A DNA stretch of 64,000 nt from positions 2,356,001 to 2,420,000 of the forward strand of contig NZ_CP095078.1 in NCBI RefSeq assembly GCF_022919075.1. Reading direction: 5' to 3'. Under the pieces are notes generated by a model. It saw only the letters and a list, made by a program, of their open reading frames with translations. It had not been told where the DNA came from and searched no databases. Position numbers and translations under genes: made by a program. Shown piece after piece: positions 53,553 to 62,291 of this stretch (within the stretch, counting starts at the first letter, position 1; each line of letters starts with the position of its first letter). The DNA comes from Nocardioides sp. W7 (lineage in GTDB: Bacteria > Actinomycetota > Actinomycetes > Propionibacteriales > Nocardioidaceae).

Positions 53553-54224
53553 TCAGCTGATGAAGGCCGCCGACGTCGCCGCGGTCGTGGCGACGGCGAT
53601 GGCGGCGGTCGAGGCGCTGATCGCGTCGCGGACGGCCTTCGCCGCCCAGGCGCCCTCCGCGACCGCCTTGGCCCGCTTGCGGACCTCCTTGGCGGGCAGG
53701 CCGCGGTGGTCGACGACCTTGTGCGCCTTGTCGATCGCCGACAGCAGAGCCACCAGGGCGCCCGTGCGCTGGTCGGGCTCGACCCCCTGGACGAGGGTCG
53801 CGGTGAGGCGGCGTCGTACCTCCTCCTCGTGGCGGGTGTCGGACGCGGGCCAGCGGGTGCGGGGGAAGAGACCGAGCATCTTGCTCTCGCGGCGCTCCAG
53901 GAGGCCGCGCTCGACCAGCCGCTCGGCGAGGGTGTCGCGTGCGCCCTTGCCGAGCCGGTCGACCAGGTCCTGCGCCGAGCGCGGCTTCTCCGCGACGACG
54001 TCGTACGCCGCGCGCAGCACGGGGTCCTCGGGCGGCGCGTCCGTGGCGCGCACCTTGGCCGAGCGCCACCTGCCCTGCTTCTCCTCGACCTCGGCGGCGC
54101 CGGTCGCCGCGAGCTCGATCAGCAGTGCGCCGCCGAGGACGGTCTGGGGGTACGACGTGCCGTTCAGCGCCCCCGACTCGTCGTCCAGCAACAGCAGGAG
54201 CAGGTCCTCCGCGATGAGGGTCAT
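53553..54224 (-). CDS. GOLPH3/Vps74-like (GPP34) family protein
   Basis: The 223-aa protein shows the GPP34 pattern: [16 protein letters not shown] near the N-terminus, [19 protein letters not shown]...[13 protein letters not shown], and [23 protein letters not shown] with the basic segment that binds phosphoinositide in the eukaryotic homologue. A C-terminal Ala/Thr-rich helix (~195-223) follows. Actinobacteria carry several such genes; the role is unknown. The ATG is 7 nt from TAGGGT, shared back-to-back with the metG promoter. Confidence 0.85.
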   Translation of the reverse strand: MTLIAEDLLLLLLDDESGALNGTSYPQTVLGGALLIELAATGAAEVEEKQGRWRSAKVRATDAPPEDPVLRAAYDVVAEKPRSAQDLVDRLGKGARDTLAERLVERGLLERRESKMLGLFPRTRWPASDTRHEEEVRRRLTATLVQGVEPDQRTGALVALLSAIDKAHKVVDHRGLPAKEVRKRAKAVAEGAWAAKAVRDAISASTAAIAVATTAATSAAFIS

Positions 54225-54231
54225 GTCCGCA

Positions 54232-54241
54232 ACCCTAGGAT
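54232..54241. promoter_or_regulatory. overlapping divergent -10 boxes of the GPP34 gene and metG
   Basis: In the 24-bp gap, TAGGGT (minus, 54237-54232) and TAGGAT (plus, 54236-54241) overlap by two bases. Each lies 7 nt from its start codon, so both mRNAs would be leaderless and polymerases would compete. Confidence 0.65.
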
Positions 54242-54248
54242 CGTCGCC

Positions 54249-56030
54249 ATGACCCACGTCCTGTCCGCCGTCGCCTGGCCGTACGCAAACGGCCCACGCC
54301 ACATCGGCCACGTGGCCGGTTTCGGTGTGCCCTCCGACGTCTTCAGTCGCTACATGCGGATGGCGGGCCACGACGTACTCATGGTCTCCGGATCCGACGA
54401 GCACGGCACGCCGATCCTGATCGCCGCCGACGAGGCCGGGCTGACCCCCCAGGAGCTCGCCGACCGCAACCACCGCGTCATCGCCGAGGACCTCGCCTCG
54501 CTCGGCTGCACCTACGACCTCTACACCCGCACCACCACCCCCAACCACCACGCGGTGGTGCAGGAGCTGTTCCTCGGCGTCTACGAGAACGGCTACTTCG
54601 TCGAGCAGACGACGCACGGCGCGATCTCGCCGTCCACCGGCCGCACGCTGCCGGACCGCTACATCGAGGGCACCTGTCCGATCTGCGGGTACGACGGCGC
54701 GCGCGGCGACCAGTGCGACAACTGCGGCAACCAGCTCGACCCGGCCGACCTGAAGAACCCGCGCTCGAAGATCAACGGCGAGACGCCGGAGTTCATCGAG
54801 ACCCAGCACTTCTTCCTCGACCTGCCGGCCCTGGCCGACGCGCTGAAGGAGTGGCTCGACGAGCGCGAGGCGACCGGCCTGTGGCGGCCCAACGTCATCC
54901 GGTTCAGCCAGAACATCCTCAAGGAGATCCGCCCGCGCGCCATGACGCGTGACATCGACTGGGGCATCGCCGTACCCCTCGACGGCTGGCGCGAGCAGCC
55001 GACCAAGAAGCTCTACGTCTGGTTCGACGCGGTCGTCGGCTACCTCTCCGCCTCGATCGAGTGGGCCCGGCGCACCGGTGACCCGGACGCGTGGCGCCAG
55101 TGGTGGAACGACCCAGAGGCGCTGTCGTACTACTTCATGGGCAAGGACAACATCACCTTCCACAGCCAGATCTGGCCGGCCGAGCTGCTGGCCTACTCGG
55201 GGAAGGGCTCGCTCGGTGGGAAGCCGCGGGAGTACGGCGAGCTCAACCTGCCCACCGAGGTCGTGTCGTCGGAGTTCCTGACGATGGAGGGGAAGAAGTT
55301 CTCCTCCTCCAAGAAGGTCGTCATCTATGTCCGCGACCTGCTCAGCCGCTACCAGGCCGACGCGTTCCGCTACTTCGTCGCCTCCGCCGGGCCGGAGAGC
55401 CAGGACTCCGACTTCACCTGGGCGGAGTTCGTCCGACGCACCAACGACGAGCTGGTCGCGGGCTGGGGCAACCTGGTCAACCGCACGGCCAACCTGATCG
55501 CCAAGAACTTCGGCGAGATCCCACCTCTCGGTGAGCTGACGCCGGAGGACGAGGCGGTGCTCGCGACGGCCGAGGCGGCCTTCGGGGTGGTCGGCGACCT
55601 GATCGCCCGGCACCGCCAGAAGCAGGCGATCGGCGAGGCGATGCGCGCGGTCGGGGAGGTCAACAAGTACGTCTCCGACACCGAGCCGTGGAAGATCAAG
55701 GACGACCCCGAGCGGCTCGGCACCGTCCTGCACGTCGTCGCGCAGGCCGTCGCCGACCTGAACATCGTGCTCGCGCCGTTCCTCCCGTTCGCCGCGAACG
55801 AGGTCGACAAGGCCTTCGGCGGCCCGGGCGAGATCGCCCCGATGCCCCGCATCGACGAGGTCGACGACCTCGATGGCGGGCCGTCGTACCCGATCATCAC
55901 GGGGGACTACTCCTCGATCACCTGGGAGCGGCACCCCATCGTCGTCGGCACCCCCGTCGCCAAGCCCACGCCGATCTTCACCAAGCTCGACGTCTCGGTC
56001 ATCGAGGAGGAGCTCGCCCGGCTCGCGTGA
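54249..56030 (+). CDS. metG: methionyl-tRNA synthetase
   Basis: This class I synthetase charges tRNA-Met with methionine. The 593-aa protein has the HIGH motif PRHIGHVAG (~18-21). A CP-domain zinc knot has Cys at [17 protein letters not shown] (~142-158). The KMSKS loop is in variant form, [13 protein letters not shown] (~346-356). An anticodon-binding helical domain follows ([16 protein letters not shown]-type SDTEPWK). There is no C-terminal tRNA-binding (OB) extension. Length and start are normal. Confidence 0.95.
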   Translation: MTHVLSAVAWPYANGPRHIGHVAGFGVPSDVFSRYMRMAGHDVLMVSGSDEHGTPILIAADEAGLTPQELADRNHRVIAEDLASLGCTYDLYTRTTTPNHHAVVQELFLGVYENGYFVEQTTHGAISPSTGRTLPDRYIEGTCPICGYDGARGDQCDNCGNQLDPADLKNPRSKINGETPEFIETQHFFLDLPALADALKEWLDEREATGLWRPNVIRFSQNILKEIRPRAMTRDIDWGIAVPLDGWREQPTKKLYVWFDAVVGYLSASIEWARRTGDPDAWRQWWNDPEALSYYFMGKDNITFHSQIWPAELLAYSGKGSLGGKPREYGELNLPTEVVSSEFLTMEGKKFSSSKKVVIYVRDLLSRYQADAFRYFVASAGPESQDSDFTWAEFVRRTNDELVAGWGNLVNRTANLIAKNFGEIPPLGELTPEDEAVLATAEAAFGVVGDLIARHRQKQAIGEAMRAVGEVNKYVSDTEPWKIKDDPERLGTVLHVVAQAVADLNIVLAPFLPFAANEVDKAFGGPGEIAPMPRIDEVDDLDGGPSYPIITGDYSSITWERHPIVVGTPVAKPTPIFTKLDVSVIEEELARLA

Positions 56031-56038
56031 TCGCGTGC

Positions 56039-56273
56039 CGGTGATCGAGCAGGAAGGTGCCCTGGCGCCTGACGTTGTCGAGATCCGGTGAGCTTCCGTA
56101 TGGCGGTGGGTGGCGGTCTGCGTCCGGCACCAGGCTGGTTCGAAGACCATCAATGAAGAAGGGGGCTCGTAGTCCGCGGCACTCGTCGCGCCTGGTCGCG
56201 GCTGCTGCTCGGCTCACGGCTGGCTCGGGTCGACCGTCGCGGTCAACCGCTGGTAACGAGGTACGCCGACTCT
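56039..56273 (+). repeat. tandem repeat unit A (~235 bp)
   Basis: It begins CGGTGATCGAGCAGG and contains GTGTCGA-like text, GCACCAGGCTGGTTCGAAGA, CTGGTCGCGGCTGCTGC, GGGTCGACCGTCG and GGTAACGAGGTACGCCGAC. It is collinear with units B and C. It starts 9 bp after metG. Confidence 0.8.
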
Positions 56274-56294
56274 CGGTGGTTGAGCAGGTTGCGC

Positions 56295-57574
56295 CCCGGG
56301 TTCAAGCGTGAGTGCAACACCCCGGTCTGATCGAGGTGTTCGTTCAATGGCTCGTCCTGCTATTGCTCGTGAGGTCCGTAGGGCGTTCTGGCGCCATGTC
56401 GCTGCAGGTCTGTCGACAGAAAACGCTGCGGCTGCGGCTGGCGTGTCACGGACCATCGGATACCGGTGGTTTGCAGCATCTGGTGGCGTGATGCCACGCC
56501 GCTCAGAACGGGAGGACCCAGCCGAGCGACGCCCTCAGGGGCGACGCCTCACGCTGGCTGATCGCGAAGAGATCGCTCATCTCCTGTCCTCGGGAAAGAC
56601 CGACGCCGAGATTGCCACCGTGCTGGGGTTCAGCCGGACCACGATCTGGCGTGAACGCACCCGCAACACCACCGGTGGCCGCTACCGGGCCACGACCGCG
56701 CAAGCGGCCGCGGACACTCGTCACCGTGACGCGCACCCGTCCGGGCCGCTCAAGCTCGCCGAGGGCACCAGACTCCGCACCGAGGTCCTCAAGCGGCTGG
56801 GCGAGAATCAGAGCCCCGAGCAGATCGCACACCGGCTGCGCCGCGACTTCCCCGATGACCCGGAGATGCACGTGTCCCACGAGACGATCTACCAGGCGCT
56901 CTACGTCCAAGGCCGGGGCGCACTGCGCCGCGAGCTCGCGGTGTGCCTGCGTACCGGGCGGGCGATGCGTAAACCACGCGCGCAACGCACCGCCCGCAAC
57001 GCCCGCAGCGGGAACCTGCGCGACATCGTCAGCATCAGCGAACGCCCACCCGAGGTCGAGGACCGGGCCGTGCCGGGCCACTGGGAAGGTGACCTGATCC
57101 TCGGCACCGCCAACGCCTCCGCGATCGGGACCCTCGTCGAGCGCGCCACCGGCTACCTGATCCTGCTCCACCTGGCCAGCGACCACACCGCAGAAACGGT
57201 CCAGGAAGCCATGTGTCGCGAGATGGCGAAGCTGCCCCAGACCCTGCGTCAGACCCTGACCTGGGACCGCGGCAGCGAGATGGCCAACCACGCCCAGATC
57301 GCCGAAGCAACCGGCCTGGACATCTACTTCTGCGACCCCGGATCACCCTGGCAACGCGGCTCCAACGAGAACACCAACGGCCTGCTGCGCCAGTACTTCC
57401 CCAAGGGCACCGACCTGTCCTTCTGGGGCCCCGGATTCCTCGACCAAGTCGCCCGCCAGATGAACAACCGCCCCCGCAAACGACTCGACTGGGCCACCCC
57501 CGCCGAAGCCCTCGACGCACTACTGTCCAACATCAACAACCCACCCGGTGATGCACTCACCGCTTGAATCCGCC
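56295..57574 (+). mobile_element. IS30-family insertion sequence (1280 bp)
   Basis: Inverted repeats are GGTTCAAGCG-TGAGTGCA-ACACC at the left and the complementary CACTCACCGCTTGAAT at the right. TSD CGC is at 56292-56294 and 57575-57577. One transposase ORF fills it. It sits in the loop of the GGTTGC-GCA-GCAACC hairpin in repeat unit B. Confidence 0.82.
56347..57567 (+). CDS. IS30 transposase
   Basis: The 406-aa protein (ATG at 56347) has an N-terminal HTH (LSTENAAAAAGVSRTIGYRW), a second HTH_38 (RLTLADREEIAHLLSSGKTDAEIATVLGFSRTTIWRE) and the IS30 core: GHWEGDLI (Asp), TLTWDRGSEMANH (Asp), CDPGSPWQRGSNENTNGLLRQYFPKGTDL (Glu). The DDE triad is intact. Confidence 0.95.
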   Translation: MARPAIAREVRRAFWRHVAAGLSTENAAAAAGVSRTIGYRWFAASGGVMPRRSEREDPAERRPQGRRLTLADREEIAHLLSSGKTDAEIATVLGFSRTTIWRERTRNTTGGRYRATTAQAAADTRHRDAHPSGPLKLAEGTRLRTEVLKRLGENQSPEQIAHRLRRDFPDDPEMHVSHETIYQALYVQGRGALRRELAVCLRTGRAMRKPRAQRTARNARSGNLRDIVSISERPPEVEDRAVPGHWEGDLILGTANASAIGTLVERATGYLILLHLASDHTAETVQEAMCREMAKLPQTLRQTLTWDRGSEMANHAQIAEATGLDIYFCDPGSPWQRGSNENTNGLLRQYFPKGTDLSFWGPGFLDQVARQMNNRPRKRLDWATPAEALDALLSNINNPPGDALTA

Positions 57575-57804
57575 CGCAGCAACCGTGTCGAAACCCGGTG
57601 AGCCGAGGTGCGGCGTCGAGGTACCGCAGTGGGTTGGGGTCTCCTTTCTGCACCAGGCTGGTTCGAAGACTTTCAATGAAAGAAGGGGCTCGTCGTCCGC
57701 TTGGGTCGATGTACCTGGTCGCGGCTGCTGCTCGGCTTACGGTTCCTTCGGGTCGACCGTCGTGGTCAACCGCTGGTAACGAGGTACGCCGACTCTCGGT
57801 GGTT

Positions 57805-59207
57805 GTAAGAGTCCCCGGGAGTGGTGGGGTTTGAGGGACCAGCGGCGGGGCGTCAGCACGTAGACGGCCATCGGCGGGATCTTCGGTGTGTACGGCCAAG
57901 CACTCACCGAAAGAGGTCCACCGATGGCCTTGCCCCAGTCTGCCCTGTCCGAACTCCTCGACGCGTTCCGTGCCGGTGATGGCGTCGACCTGATCCGTGA
58001 TTCGGTCCGGGTCGCGTTGCAGGAGCTGATCGAGCTCGAGGCGATCGAACGCGTCGGCGCCGCACCCTATGAGCGCACCGAGGACCGTGTCACCGAGCGC
58101 AACGGCCACCGGCCGCGGGTGCTGACCACCAAGGCCGGCGACGTCGAGCTGCGGATCCCCAAGCTGCGGAAGGGCTCGTTCTTCCCGATCATCCTCGAGC
58201 CCCGTCGTCGGATCGATCAGGCGCTCTACGCGGTGGTGATGGAGGCCTACGTCCACGGGATCTCGACTCGCAGCGTCGACGACCTTGTCGAAGCGATGGG
58301 CGGCACGGGTGTCTCCAAGTCCGAGGTCTCCCGGATCTGCACCGGCCTGGATGAGACCGTCGGCGCGTTCCGCACCCGCACCCTGGACCACGTCGAGTTC
58401 CCCTACATCTATCTCGACGCGACCTACCTCCACGTCCGCAACGCACCTGGCAAAGGTGGCCAGGTCGTGTCGATGGCGGTGGTCGTCGCGACGGGTGTCA
58501 CCGCAACCGGTGAACGGGAGATCCTCGGCCTGGACGTTGGTGACAGCGAGGACGAGGTCTTCTGGCGCAGCTTCCTGCTCAGCCTCAAACAACGCGGACT
58601 GGCCGGCGTGAAGCTGGTGATCTCAGATCAACACTCCGGCCTCGTCAAGGCGTTGAAGCGCGCGTTCCAGGGCGTCGCGCACCAACGGTGCCGGGTCCAC
58701 TTCGCCCGCAACCTCCTGGCCCACGTCCCCAAAGGCCAGGCCGACTACGTTGCAGCTGCGTTCCGGATGATCTTCGCCCAGCCCACCGCCGAGGACGTCC
58801 ACGTGGCGTGGGACAAGACCCGCGACGAGCTCGCCGCCCGCTTCCCCAAACTCGGGCCACTGATGGACGACGCGAAGCCCGAGGTCCTCGCCTTCACCGC
58901 ATTCCCACGCGAGCACTGGCGCAAGATCTGGTCGACCAACCCGCTCGAGCGGGTCAACAAGGAGATCAAGCGCCGCGCCCGGGTCGTGGGCATCTTCCCC
59001 AACGCCGCGGCGGTGATCAGGCTGGTAGGCGCGGTGCTGATCGACATGCACGACGAGTGGATCGCCGGGGACCGCCGCTACCTCTCCGAAGGATCCATGG
59101 CCAAGCTCTACGCCACCAGCGATACTGAACCAATCGCCGCCATCGAGAGCAGCGACGCGTAGGCACCGAGGATCACCTCAAAGCCCACCACCCCGCGGGG
59201 CTCTGTC
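57805..59207 (+). mobile_element. IS256-family (Mutator-type) insertion sequence (1403 bp)
   Basis: Inverted repeats (AGAG.CCC..GGG.GTGGTGGG.TTTGAGG) are at both ends. A perfect 8-bp TSD CGGTGGTT (57797-57804 and 59208-59215) matches the 8-9 bp usual for IS256. Excision recreates the B/C junction of the tandem repeat, identical to the A/B junction. Confidence 0.88.
57924..59162 (+). CDS. IS256 transposase
   Basis: The 412-aa transposase (ATG at 57924) carries the Mutator signature: YLDATYLHVRN (Asp), KLVISDQHSGLVKALKRAFQG with QRCRVHFARNLL (Asp), and STNPLERVNKEIKRRARVVGIFPN (Glu). It is full length for the family with no frameshift. Confidence 0.95.
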   Translation: MALPQSALSELLDAFRAGDGVDLIRDSVRVALQELIELEAIERVGAAPYERTEDRVTERNGHRPRVLTTKAGDVELRIPKLRKGSFFPIILEPRRRIDQALYAVVMEAYVHGISTRSVDDLVEAMGGTGVSKSEVSRICTGLDETVGAFRTRTLDHVEFPYIYLDATYLHVRNAPGKGGQVVSMAVVVATGVTATGEREILGLDVGDSEDEVFWRSFLLSLKQRGLAGVKLVISDQHSGLVKALKRAFQGVAHQRCRVHFARNLLAHVPKGQADYVAAAFRMIFAQPTAEDVHVAWDKTRDELAARFPKLGPLMDDAKPEVLAFTAFPREHWRKIWSTNPLERVNKEIKRRARVVGIFPNAAAVIRLVGAVLIDMHDEWIAGDRRYLSEGSMAKLYATSDTEPIAAIESSDA

Positions 59208-59444
59208 CGGTGGTTGAGCAGGTTGCGCAGCAACCGTGTCGAAACCCGGTGAGCCGAGGTGCGGCGTCGAGGTACCGCGGTCGGTTGCGGTCTCTTGTCG
59301 GCACCAGGCTGGTTCGAAGACTCAGTGAGATAAGTAGGTCACCGTCCGCTGGGCTCGCCGTACCTGGTCGCGGCTGCCTGCTGGCTCACGGTCGGCTCGG
59401 GTCGACCGTCGTGGTCACCGCAGTGGAAGAAAGACCTGGACTGT
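59208..59444 (+). repeat. tandem repeat unit C (~237 bp)
   Basis: It is complete from CGGTGGTTGAGCAGG to GTCGTGGTCACCG and the degenerate next head CGGTGGGCTTCACT at 59445. It runs to 25 bp before the DUF222/HNH start. It contains GACCGTCGTGGTC and GGTTGCGCAGCAACC hairpins. Confidence 0.85.
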
Positions 59445-59469
59445 CGGTGGGCTTCACTACATTACTGGT

Positions 59470-60768
59470 ATGGCCAACGATCAGCTCCACGACTGCGACG
59501 ACGCACCCGCGTTGCTCGCGTTCGTGCGCGCCGAGCGGCAGGCCGAGGCCCGGGCCTCGGCGAACCTGTTGGCCTCCGCGGTGGCCTGGGCGGCGATGCA
59601 CTCGACCGAGTCGCTGCACGAAGCGGCGGCGATCTGGGTGCCCGGCCAGGACGAGGAGATGGCCATCGCCGGTCCCGGTGCGCCGTTGGTTGCGGAGTTC
59701 AGTGTGTTGGAGTTCGCCGCCGCCCTCGGCCTGTCGACCGACGCCGGGCGGATCTACCTGGGCGATGCGGTCGAGCTCGCGCACCGGCTCCCGAGGATCT
59801 ACGGCCGGGTCCAGGCGCTGGACCTGCCGGTGTGGAAGGCGCGGCGGATCGCGAAGTCCACGGCCGATCTTCCGATGGAGGGTGCGGCCCACGTGGACGC
59901 GCACCTGCACACGGTGGCGCACAAGGTCTCGATCGCCCAGCTCGACCGAACCGTCGAGGAGGCCCGGGTGACGTACGACCCGGCCGAGGCTCGGGCCCGG
60001 TGGGAGGCGGCGTTCGAGAAGCGGCACTTCGACATCGACTCCCAGCAGGTGTCCTTCGACGGCACCGTCGACGTGCACGGCACCCTCGACCTGGCCGATG
60101 CCCTCGATCTGGAGGACGCCGTCGCGCGCCGGGCCCGCGAGCTGGGCCAGCTGGGCCTGGATGTGCCGGTCGACATTCGCCGTTCGATCGCGGTCGGTGA
60201 CCTGGCCCGGCGCCAGCTGTCGCTGGAGCTCAACACCCAGGAGCCCGAGGACCCGCAGCGGAAGCGGCCGCGGCAGGTGGTGCTGCACGTGCATCTCTCC
60301 GAGGCCGCCCTCGGCACCACTGGCGGTGACGATCTGCACCTGGTGCGCGTGGAGGAGACCCGCTCGTTCGTGTCGGCCGAGCAGGTGAAGACCTGGTGCG
60401 CCAACGGCGACACCCAGGTGATCGTGAAGCCCGTCATCGACCTGGCCGATCACGTCCACGTCGACGCCTACGAGACCCCCGACCGACTCAAAGAGCGCCA
60501 GGTGCTGCTGCAGCACTCGTGTGTGTTCCCGTGGTGCCGCAAGCCGGCCCGACGCTGCGACTGCGACCACATCGACCCCGCCGCCCGCGGCGGGCCGACC
60601 TGTGACTGCAACATCGGGCCGCTCTGCCGCCGGCACCATCGGGCGAAAACCCACACCAGGTGGCGCTACGACAAGCTCGACGACACCACCTTCGTGTGGC
60701 GAAGCCCGAACGGTCTGCTGTTCAAACGCGACCACACCGGCACCACCGAGCTCACTCCACCTCCCTGA
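59470..60768 (+). CDS. DUF222 / HNH endonuclease family protein (13E12-like)
   Basis: The 432-aa protein has an N-terminal helical DUF222 domain (~1-200; LPRIYGRVQALDLPVWKARRIA). A variable middle follows. The C-terminal HNH module has a zinc-like C..C (CVFPWCRKPARRCDCDHIDPAARGG) with DHI as the HNH His, then LCRRHHRAKTH. It differs clearly from the copy at 23233. The ATG lies 6 nt after TACATT (leaderless). Three ~240-bp repeats lie immediately upstream. Confidence 0.88.
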   Translation: MANDQLHDCDDAPALLAFVRAERQAEARASANLLASAVAWAAMHSTESLHEAAAIWVPGQDEEMAIAGPGAPLVAEFSVLEFAAALGLSTDAGRIYLGDAVELAHRLPRIYGRVQALDLPVWKARRIAKSTADLPMEGAAHVDAHLHTVAHKVSIAQLDRTVEEARVTYDPAEARARWEAAFEKRHFDIDSQQVSFDGTVDVHGTLDLADALDLEDAVARRARELGQLGLDVPVDIRRSIAVGDLARRQLSLELNTQEPEDPQRKRPRQVVLHVHLSEAALGTTGGDDLHLVRVEETRSFVSAEQVKTWCANGDTQVIVKPVIDLADHVHVDAYETPDRLKERQVLLQHSCVFPWCRKPARRCDCDHIDPAARGGPTCDCNIGPLCRRHHRAKTHTRWRYDKLDDTTFVWRSPNGLLFKRDHTGTTELTPPP

Positions 60769-60783
60769 GCCGCCCGCGCCGTA

Positions 60784-60811
60784 CCCCGACAGCTCGCACC
60801 GCCTGTCGGGG
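60784..60811 (+). terminator. terminator of the DUF222/HNH gene
   Basis: CCCCGACAG and CTGTCGGGG pair (9 bp) around a 10-nt loop, 15 bp after the stop. Confidence 0.65.
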
Positions 60812-60903
60812 CTACGGCCACGTCTGGGTGCCAATCCGTGCAATCGCCGGACGGCGGCCCCGCTTCTCTCGCACACTCCAGGTTCACCACCCGGAGGAGA
60901 CCC

Positions 60904-61194
60904 ATGCACACCGACCGCAAGTCCCGCAGCGTCGCGACCGTCCTCGGACTGGCCCTCGCTGCCACCCCGCTCGTGATCGTGACGACGTCCACCGCGGCCG
61001 AGGCCGCCAAGCCGCGCGTCTTCGCCAACTGCGACGCGATGCACCGCGTCTACTCGCACGGAGTGGGCAAGCCCGGTGCGCGCGACAAGACCTCGGGGAA
61101 GCCGGTCACCACGTTCAAGCGCAGCAAGGCCCTCTACAACGCCAACAAGAAGAGCGACCGCGACAAGGACGGGATCGCCTGCGAGAAGGCCTGA
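60904..61194 (+). CDS. secreted excalibur calcium-binding-domain protein
   Basis: The 96-aa protein has a signal peptide (~1-36, ending AAEAAK). An excalibur domain follows: FANCDAMHRVYSHGVGK with the conserved Cys, ending DKDGIACEKA with the DxDxDGxxCE calcium loop. A strong GGAGGAG ribosome binding site precedes the ATG. Such small proteins are thought to be surface calcium-binding modules. Confidence 0.88.
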   Translation: MHTDRKSRSVATVLGLALAATPLVIVTTSTAAEAAKPRVFANCDAMHRVYSHGVGKPGARDKTSGKPVTTFKRSKALYNANKKSDRDKDGIACEKA

Positions 61195-61255
61195 GCGCCA
61201 CCGCGCCCGAACGAAATCGGGTGCCGGACTCAGCGCGCCGCAGTAGCGTCGCCGG

Positions 61256-61864
61256 ATGACCTGGTCGTTCCTGCTGACTGCGCTGGTGATCTGCCTCGCG
61301 CCCGGCACCGGCTCGCTCTACACGGTCGCCGCCGGCCTGACCCGCGGCACCCGCGCCGGTCTGCTCGCCGCCTTCGCCTGCACGCTCGGGACCCTGCCGC
61401 ACCTGCTCGCCGCGATCACCGGCCTCGCGGCGCTGCTGCACGCGAGCGGCGTCGCCTTCCAGGTCGTGAAGTACGCCGGCGTCGCCTACCTGCTCTGGAT
61501 GGCCGTCGCCACCTGGCGCGACACCGGCGCGCTCGCCTTCGACGAGGCGAGTCCGACCAGCGCCCGCACGGTCATCGTCTCCGGCATCACCCTCAACCTG
61601 CTCAACCCCAAGCTCACGATCTTCTTCGTCGCGTTCCTCCCGCAGTTCGTCCCGGCGGGGGAGTCGGGCACCCTCGCGAGGATGCTCGGCCTGAGCAGCG
61701 TCTTCGTCGCGATGACCTTCGTGACCTTCGCGGGATACGCCGTCGCGGCCGCCGCCCTGCGCGACCGGGTCCTCACCCGCCCGCGGGTCGTCGGCGCGAT
61801 GCGCAAGGTCTTCGCCGGCACCTTCGCGGCCCTCGGTGCCCGGCTCGCCGTCGAGTCGCGCTAG
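61256..61864 (+). CDS. LysE/RhtB-family amino-acid exporter
   Basis: The 202-aa protein has six predicted transmembrane helices and the family N-terminal ALVICLAPGTGSLYTVAAGLTRGTRAGL, with PGP-like and G..G motifs. SGITLNLLNPKLTIFFVAFLPQF is the characteristic second half. The substrate (homoserine, lysine or other) is not evident. The ATG is 6 nt after TAGCGT (leaderless). It is convergent with the YrdB-like gene, 3 bp apart. Confidence 0.9.
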   Translation: MTWSFLLTALVICLAPGTGSLYTVAAGLTRGTRAGLLAAFACTLGTLPHLLAAITGLAALLHASGVAFQVVKYAGVAYLLWMAVATWRDTGALAFDEASPTSARTVIVSGITLNLLNPKLTIFFVAFLPQFVPAGESGTLARMLGLSSVFVAMTFVTFAGYAVAAAALRDRVLTRPRVVGAMRKVFAGTFAALGARLAVESR

Positions 61865-61867
61865 GTC

Positions 61868-62230
61868 CTACCGAGCTGTCGGCTCGGCCACCAGGGCCCG
61901 CACGCCGGGCAGCTGCGCGAGCCCGTTGACGACGACCGAGAACACCAGCAGGCCCGCGGCCCAGCTGGGGTGCCCGGCGTCCCAGAGTGCGAGCGAGGCC
62001 AGTGCGAAGACGCCGACCTTCACCGCTGGCCGCACCACAGGTCCGCCGTACGGCGCCTTCGGGGAGGCGAAGAGGTACCAGGCGGTCATCGCGACGAGCG
62101 GCAGCAGCCAGACCAGCAGCCAGCCGGGGGAGACGCTCCACCCCCAGACGCCGAACGCCGCGATGACGAGCAGCTCGTCGAGGAACACCAGCGCCAGCAC
62201 CGACCACCCGAACGCGACCACGGGTCGCAT
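61868..62230 (-). CDS. YrdB/DUF2568-family membrane protein
   Basis: The 120-aa protein (ATG at 62230; the longer frame upstream is unsupported) has four transmembrane helices and the DUF2568 pattern ALVFLDELLVIAAFG, W.LVWLLPLVAM..WYLFASPKAPYGGP and KVGVFALASLALWDAG. The function is unknown. The P/G-rich loop is strongly conserved in the family. Confidence 0.8.
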   Translation of the reverse strand: MRPVVAFGWSVLALVFLDELLVIAAFGVWGWSVSPGWLLVWLLPLVAMTAWYLFASPKAPYGGPVVRPAVKVGVFALASLALWDAGHPSWAAGLLVFSVVVNGLAQLPGVRALVAEPTAR

Positions 62231-62291
62231 CCTGCCGCACGGCGCGGTTCCCGGCACGCTAGACCAGTGCAACGGAACGCCCGCCGGCCGA

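Larger units (their letters stand above)
51213..53560 (+). pseudogene. secreted PGRP / amidase_2 protein, split by an IS3 element
   Basis: The 5' part (51213-51379) encodes a signal peptide and the linker up to FSMVG. The 3' part (52648-53560) continues VSWRGSG...VRTRD.DGWSAW and a complete amidase_2/PGRP domain ([59 protein letters not shown]). Removing 51380-52647 joins ATG GTC GG/C GTC AGC and leaves exactly 360 codons (359 aa) without a stop. The intact protein would be an extracytoplasmic N-acetylmuramoyl-L-alanine amidase. As it stands, only the secreted stub can be made, although an internal ATG at 52736 could give an unexported domain. The 3' end overlaps the GPP34 gene by 8 bp. Confidence 0.88.
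56274..57796 (+). repeat. tandem repeat unit B (240 bp), interrupted by IS30
   Basis: The head lies at 56274-56294 and the rest at 57578-57796. Joining the parts recreates CGGTGGTTGAGCAGGTTGCGCAGCAACC exactly as in unit C. A frame with conserved VAAAARLT and STAGNEVRRLSVV occurs in A and B but varies by indels in C. Confidence 0.85.

Noticed and set aside
56039..59444. Small ORF with conserved VAAAARLT..STAGNEVRRLSVV in the repeat units as a real gene
   Set aside because: Indels change the frame in unit C, starts are not conserved and no ribosome site is seen; similarity is explained by DNA repetition.
59386..61308. Minus-strand ORF (640 codons) opposite the HNH and excalibur genes
   Set aside because: It crosses a repeat unit, a terminator and two supported genes; the composition is typical of antisense shadow.
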